Below, piece by piece: positions 5,498 through 6,182 of a stretch of 6,182 bases of DNA. The DNA is from Rickettsiales bacterium (GTDB taxonomy: Bacteria > Pseudomonadota > Alphaproteobacteria > Rickettsiales > JALZUV01), in NCBI GenBank assembly GCA_023301245.1, contig JALZUV010000205.1:1-6182 (forward strand), in the 5' to 3' direction. Position 1 is the first letter of the stretch. The number at the start of each line of letters is the position of its first letter. Both the position numbers and the translations under genes were made by a program. Under the pieces are notes generated by a model. That model had not been told where the DNA came from. It saw only the letters and a list, made by a program, of their open reading frames with translations, and made no database searches.

Positions 5498-6182
5498 CTA
5501 CGTGAGTTCGCCAGCGAAGGCTTTTTGCAGGATGGATTTTTTGAGTTCGTCTAGGGAGGCTAGTTTTGTTTTAGAGGTCTTTACTAAAAGTTTCACTTTA
5601 GTTTCTATCTCCGATATTTCAGATATTATGTTCCTTTGCATATTTGGAGTTACTAGTGGGAACGACATATTAGAAATCATACCAAAACTTATTGCTGGCA
5701 TAGCGGCACCATTCATTTCAGATTTGATATAGCCTTGAAATATTGGCGAGTCCAAGAAGTAGTAGAGATAATTCGAATTGATATTGAAATCATCCCTTGG
5801 TATTATGCGAAACAAATTGTTTGCTAATGCCCCTGTAAGACCTTTGCAAACAAACCCCGTGGATGCTCCATAACGCACTAAATTAATGTCATCGTCATTA
5901 ATGATATATTGTTCGCCGGGATTATCAATATACCTAGGTAGTTCATTGCCCTGAGTATAATCTATGATTCTTAAAAAACGAACTTGTCCGTCCGTCTGAT
6001 CTTCACTTTGTAGCTTAACGCCTCTCTGAATACCTTGTCGAAAAGTAAAGACCTCGCCCAGCGTTTTCTCCACCCAGCCTTCTCCTTTTTGGGAGAAGAT
6101 TTGGTTGAGTTTGGATTGGAAGAGTTCTTTGGCGTTGGCGATGTTTTGTTCGATGTTCGCCTTGGCTTGGTCGATGGCGGTA
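5498..6182 (-). CDS. hsdS: Type I restriction enzyme specificity subunit (HsdS), C-terminal part, cut by the window edge
   Basis: This subunit sets the DNA target of the type I R-M complex through two target-recognition domains (TRDs). The frame is open to base 6182, so 227 residues are visible and TRD1 lies off the window. Visible residues about 1-34 are the central conserved coiled-coil spacer ('IDQAKANIEQNIANAKELFQS', then IFSQKGEGW). About 38-180 is TRD2: it begins 'KTLGEVFTFRQG', has FLRIIDYTQGNELPRY, then LVRYGASTGFVC and NNLFRII, and ends with the SFPLV-x-P-x-x-x-QRNII motif. About 180-227 is the distal conserved helix ending ILQKAFAGELT, the standard HsdS terminus. The TRD2 core is more AT-rich (30-50% GC by hand count) than the spacer region (about 50%), as expected for TRD exchange. 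A GTG at 6073-6071 could be read as a start, but the upstream coding continues the HsdS pattern, so it is internal. Confidence 0.95.
   Translation of the reverse strand, partial: TAIDQAKANIEQNIANAKELFQSKLNQIFSQKGEGWVEKTLGEVFTFRQGIQRGVKLQSEDQTDGQVRFLRIIDYTQGNELPRYIDNPGEQYIINDDDINLVRYGASTGFVCKGLTGALANNLFRIIPRDDFNINSNYLYYFLDSPIFQGYIKSEMNGAAMPAISFGMISNMSFPLVTPNMQRNIISEISEIETKVKLLVKTSKTKLASLDELKKSILQKAFAGELT
6073..6087 (-). promoter_or_regulatory. Possible internal ribosome-binding site and GTG start within hsdS
   Basis: On the minus strand AAGGAG (6087-6082) lies 8 bases before an in-frame GTG at 6073. Initiation here would give a 191-residue protein holding only TRD2 and the C-terminal conserved helix. 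The same bases encode the conserved QKGEGWVE spacer end of HsdS, so the match may simply follow from the codons. Confidence 0.2.

Noticed and set aside
5502..5732. 76-residue plus-strand open frame
   Set aside because: It is antisense to the conserved C-terminus of HsdS and has no motif of its own.
6079..6098. 7-bp inverted repeat CTTCTCC/GGAGAAG with a T-rich loop, terminator-like
   Set aside because: It lies within the conserved HsdS spacer coding sequence and the T-run is in the loop, not after the stem.
1..6182. CRISPR array, tRNA or rRNA gene, insertion sequence or integrase
   Set aside because: No regularly spaced direct repeats, no tRNA-like cloverleaf, no transposase or integrase motif, and no terminal inverted repeats flanking the inserted modules were found by reading.

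Overview
This 6.2-kb window looks like part of a bacterial defence island. A type I restriction-modification (R-M) locus has been split: the C-terminal part of the specificity subunit HsdS lies at the right edge and the N-terminal part of the restriction subunit HsdR at the left edge, both on the minus strand. Between them sit two further conflict modules. By eye the base composition is moderate (mid-40s % GC overall, lower in the second target-recognition domain of hsdS). Most starts lack a clear Shine-Dalgarno sequence; the middle component of the ABC system is the exception. The sequence does not fix the organism beyond 'bacterium, accessory or horizontally mobile region'.

Layout from left to right. 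(1) 1-807, minus: hsdR, N-terminal nuclease domain and start of the helicase, cut by the window edge. (2) 808-966: divergent intergenic region that must hold the plus-strand promoter and perhaps an hsdR promoter. (3) 967-2163 and 2163-2534, plus: a one-base-overlapping pair, an Xre HTH fused to an ImmA/IrrE-type (COG2856) zinc peptidase followed by a PemK/MazF-family RNase. This is best read as a type II toxin-antitoxin (TA) module with an unusual antitoxin. (4) 2535-2736: convergent intergenic region with no recognisable terminator and only a weak open frame. (5) 5437 down to 2737, minus: three overlapping genes, namely an HNH-nuclease protein with a C-terminal extension, a 76-residue middle component, and a DUF2326-type coiled-coil ABC ATPase. 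Together they form a complete ABC three-component (ABC-3C) system. (6) 5438-5497: a 60-bp gap holding a perfect 14-bp inverted repeat with an 8-base loop. (7) 5498-6182, minus: hsdS C-terminal part, continuing off the right edge, where hsdM would be expected.

How the parts may work together (inference). HsdS and HsdR would belong to a single type I enzyme. The ABC-3C triple would be a second anti-invader layer, in which the DUF2326 ATPase senses a nucleic-acid or nucleoprotein state and licenses the HNH effector. The Xre-ImmA/PemK pair would act as an addiction or abortive-infection module that stabilises the island. The ABC-3C and TA modules fill exactly the hsdS-hsdR gap. Any minus-strand read-through from the ABC-3C operon into hsdR would be antisense to the whole TA operon.
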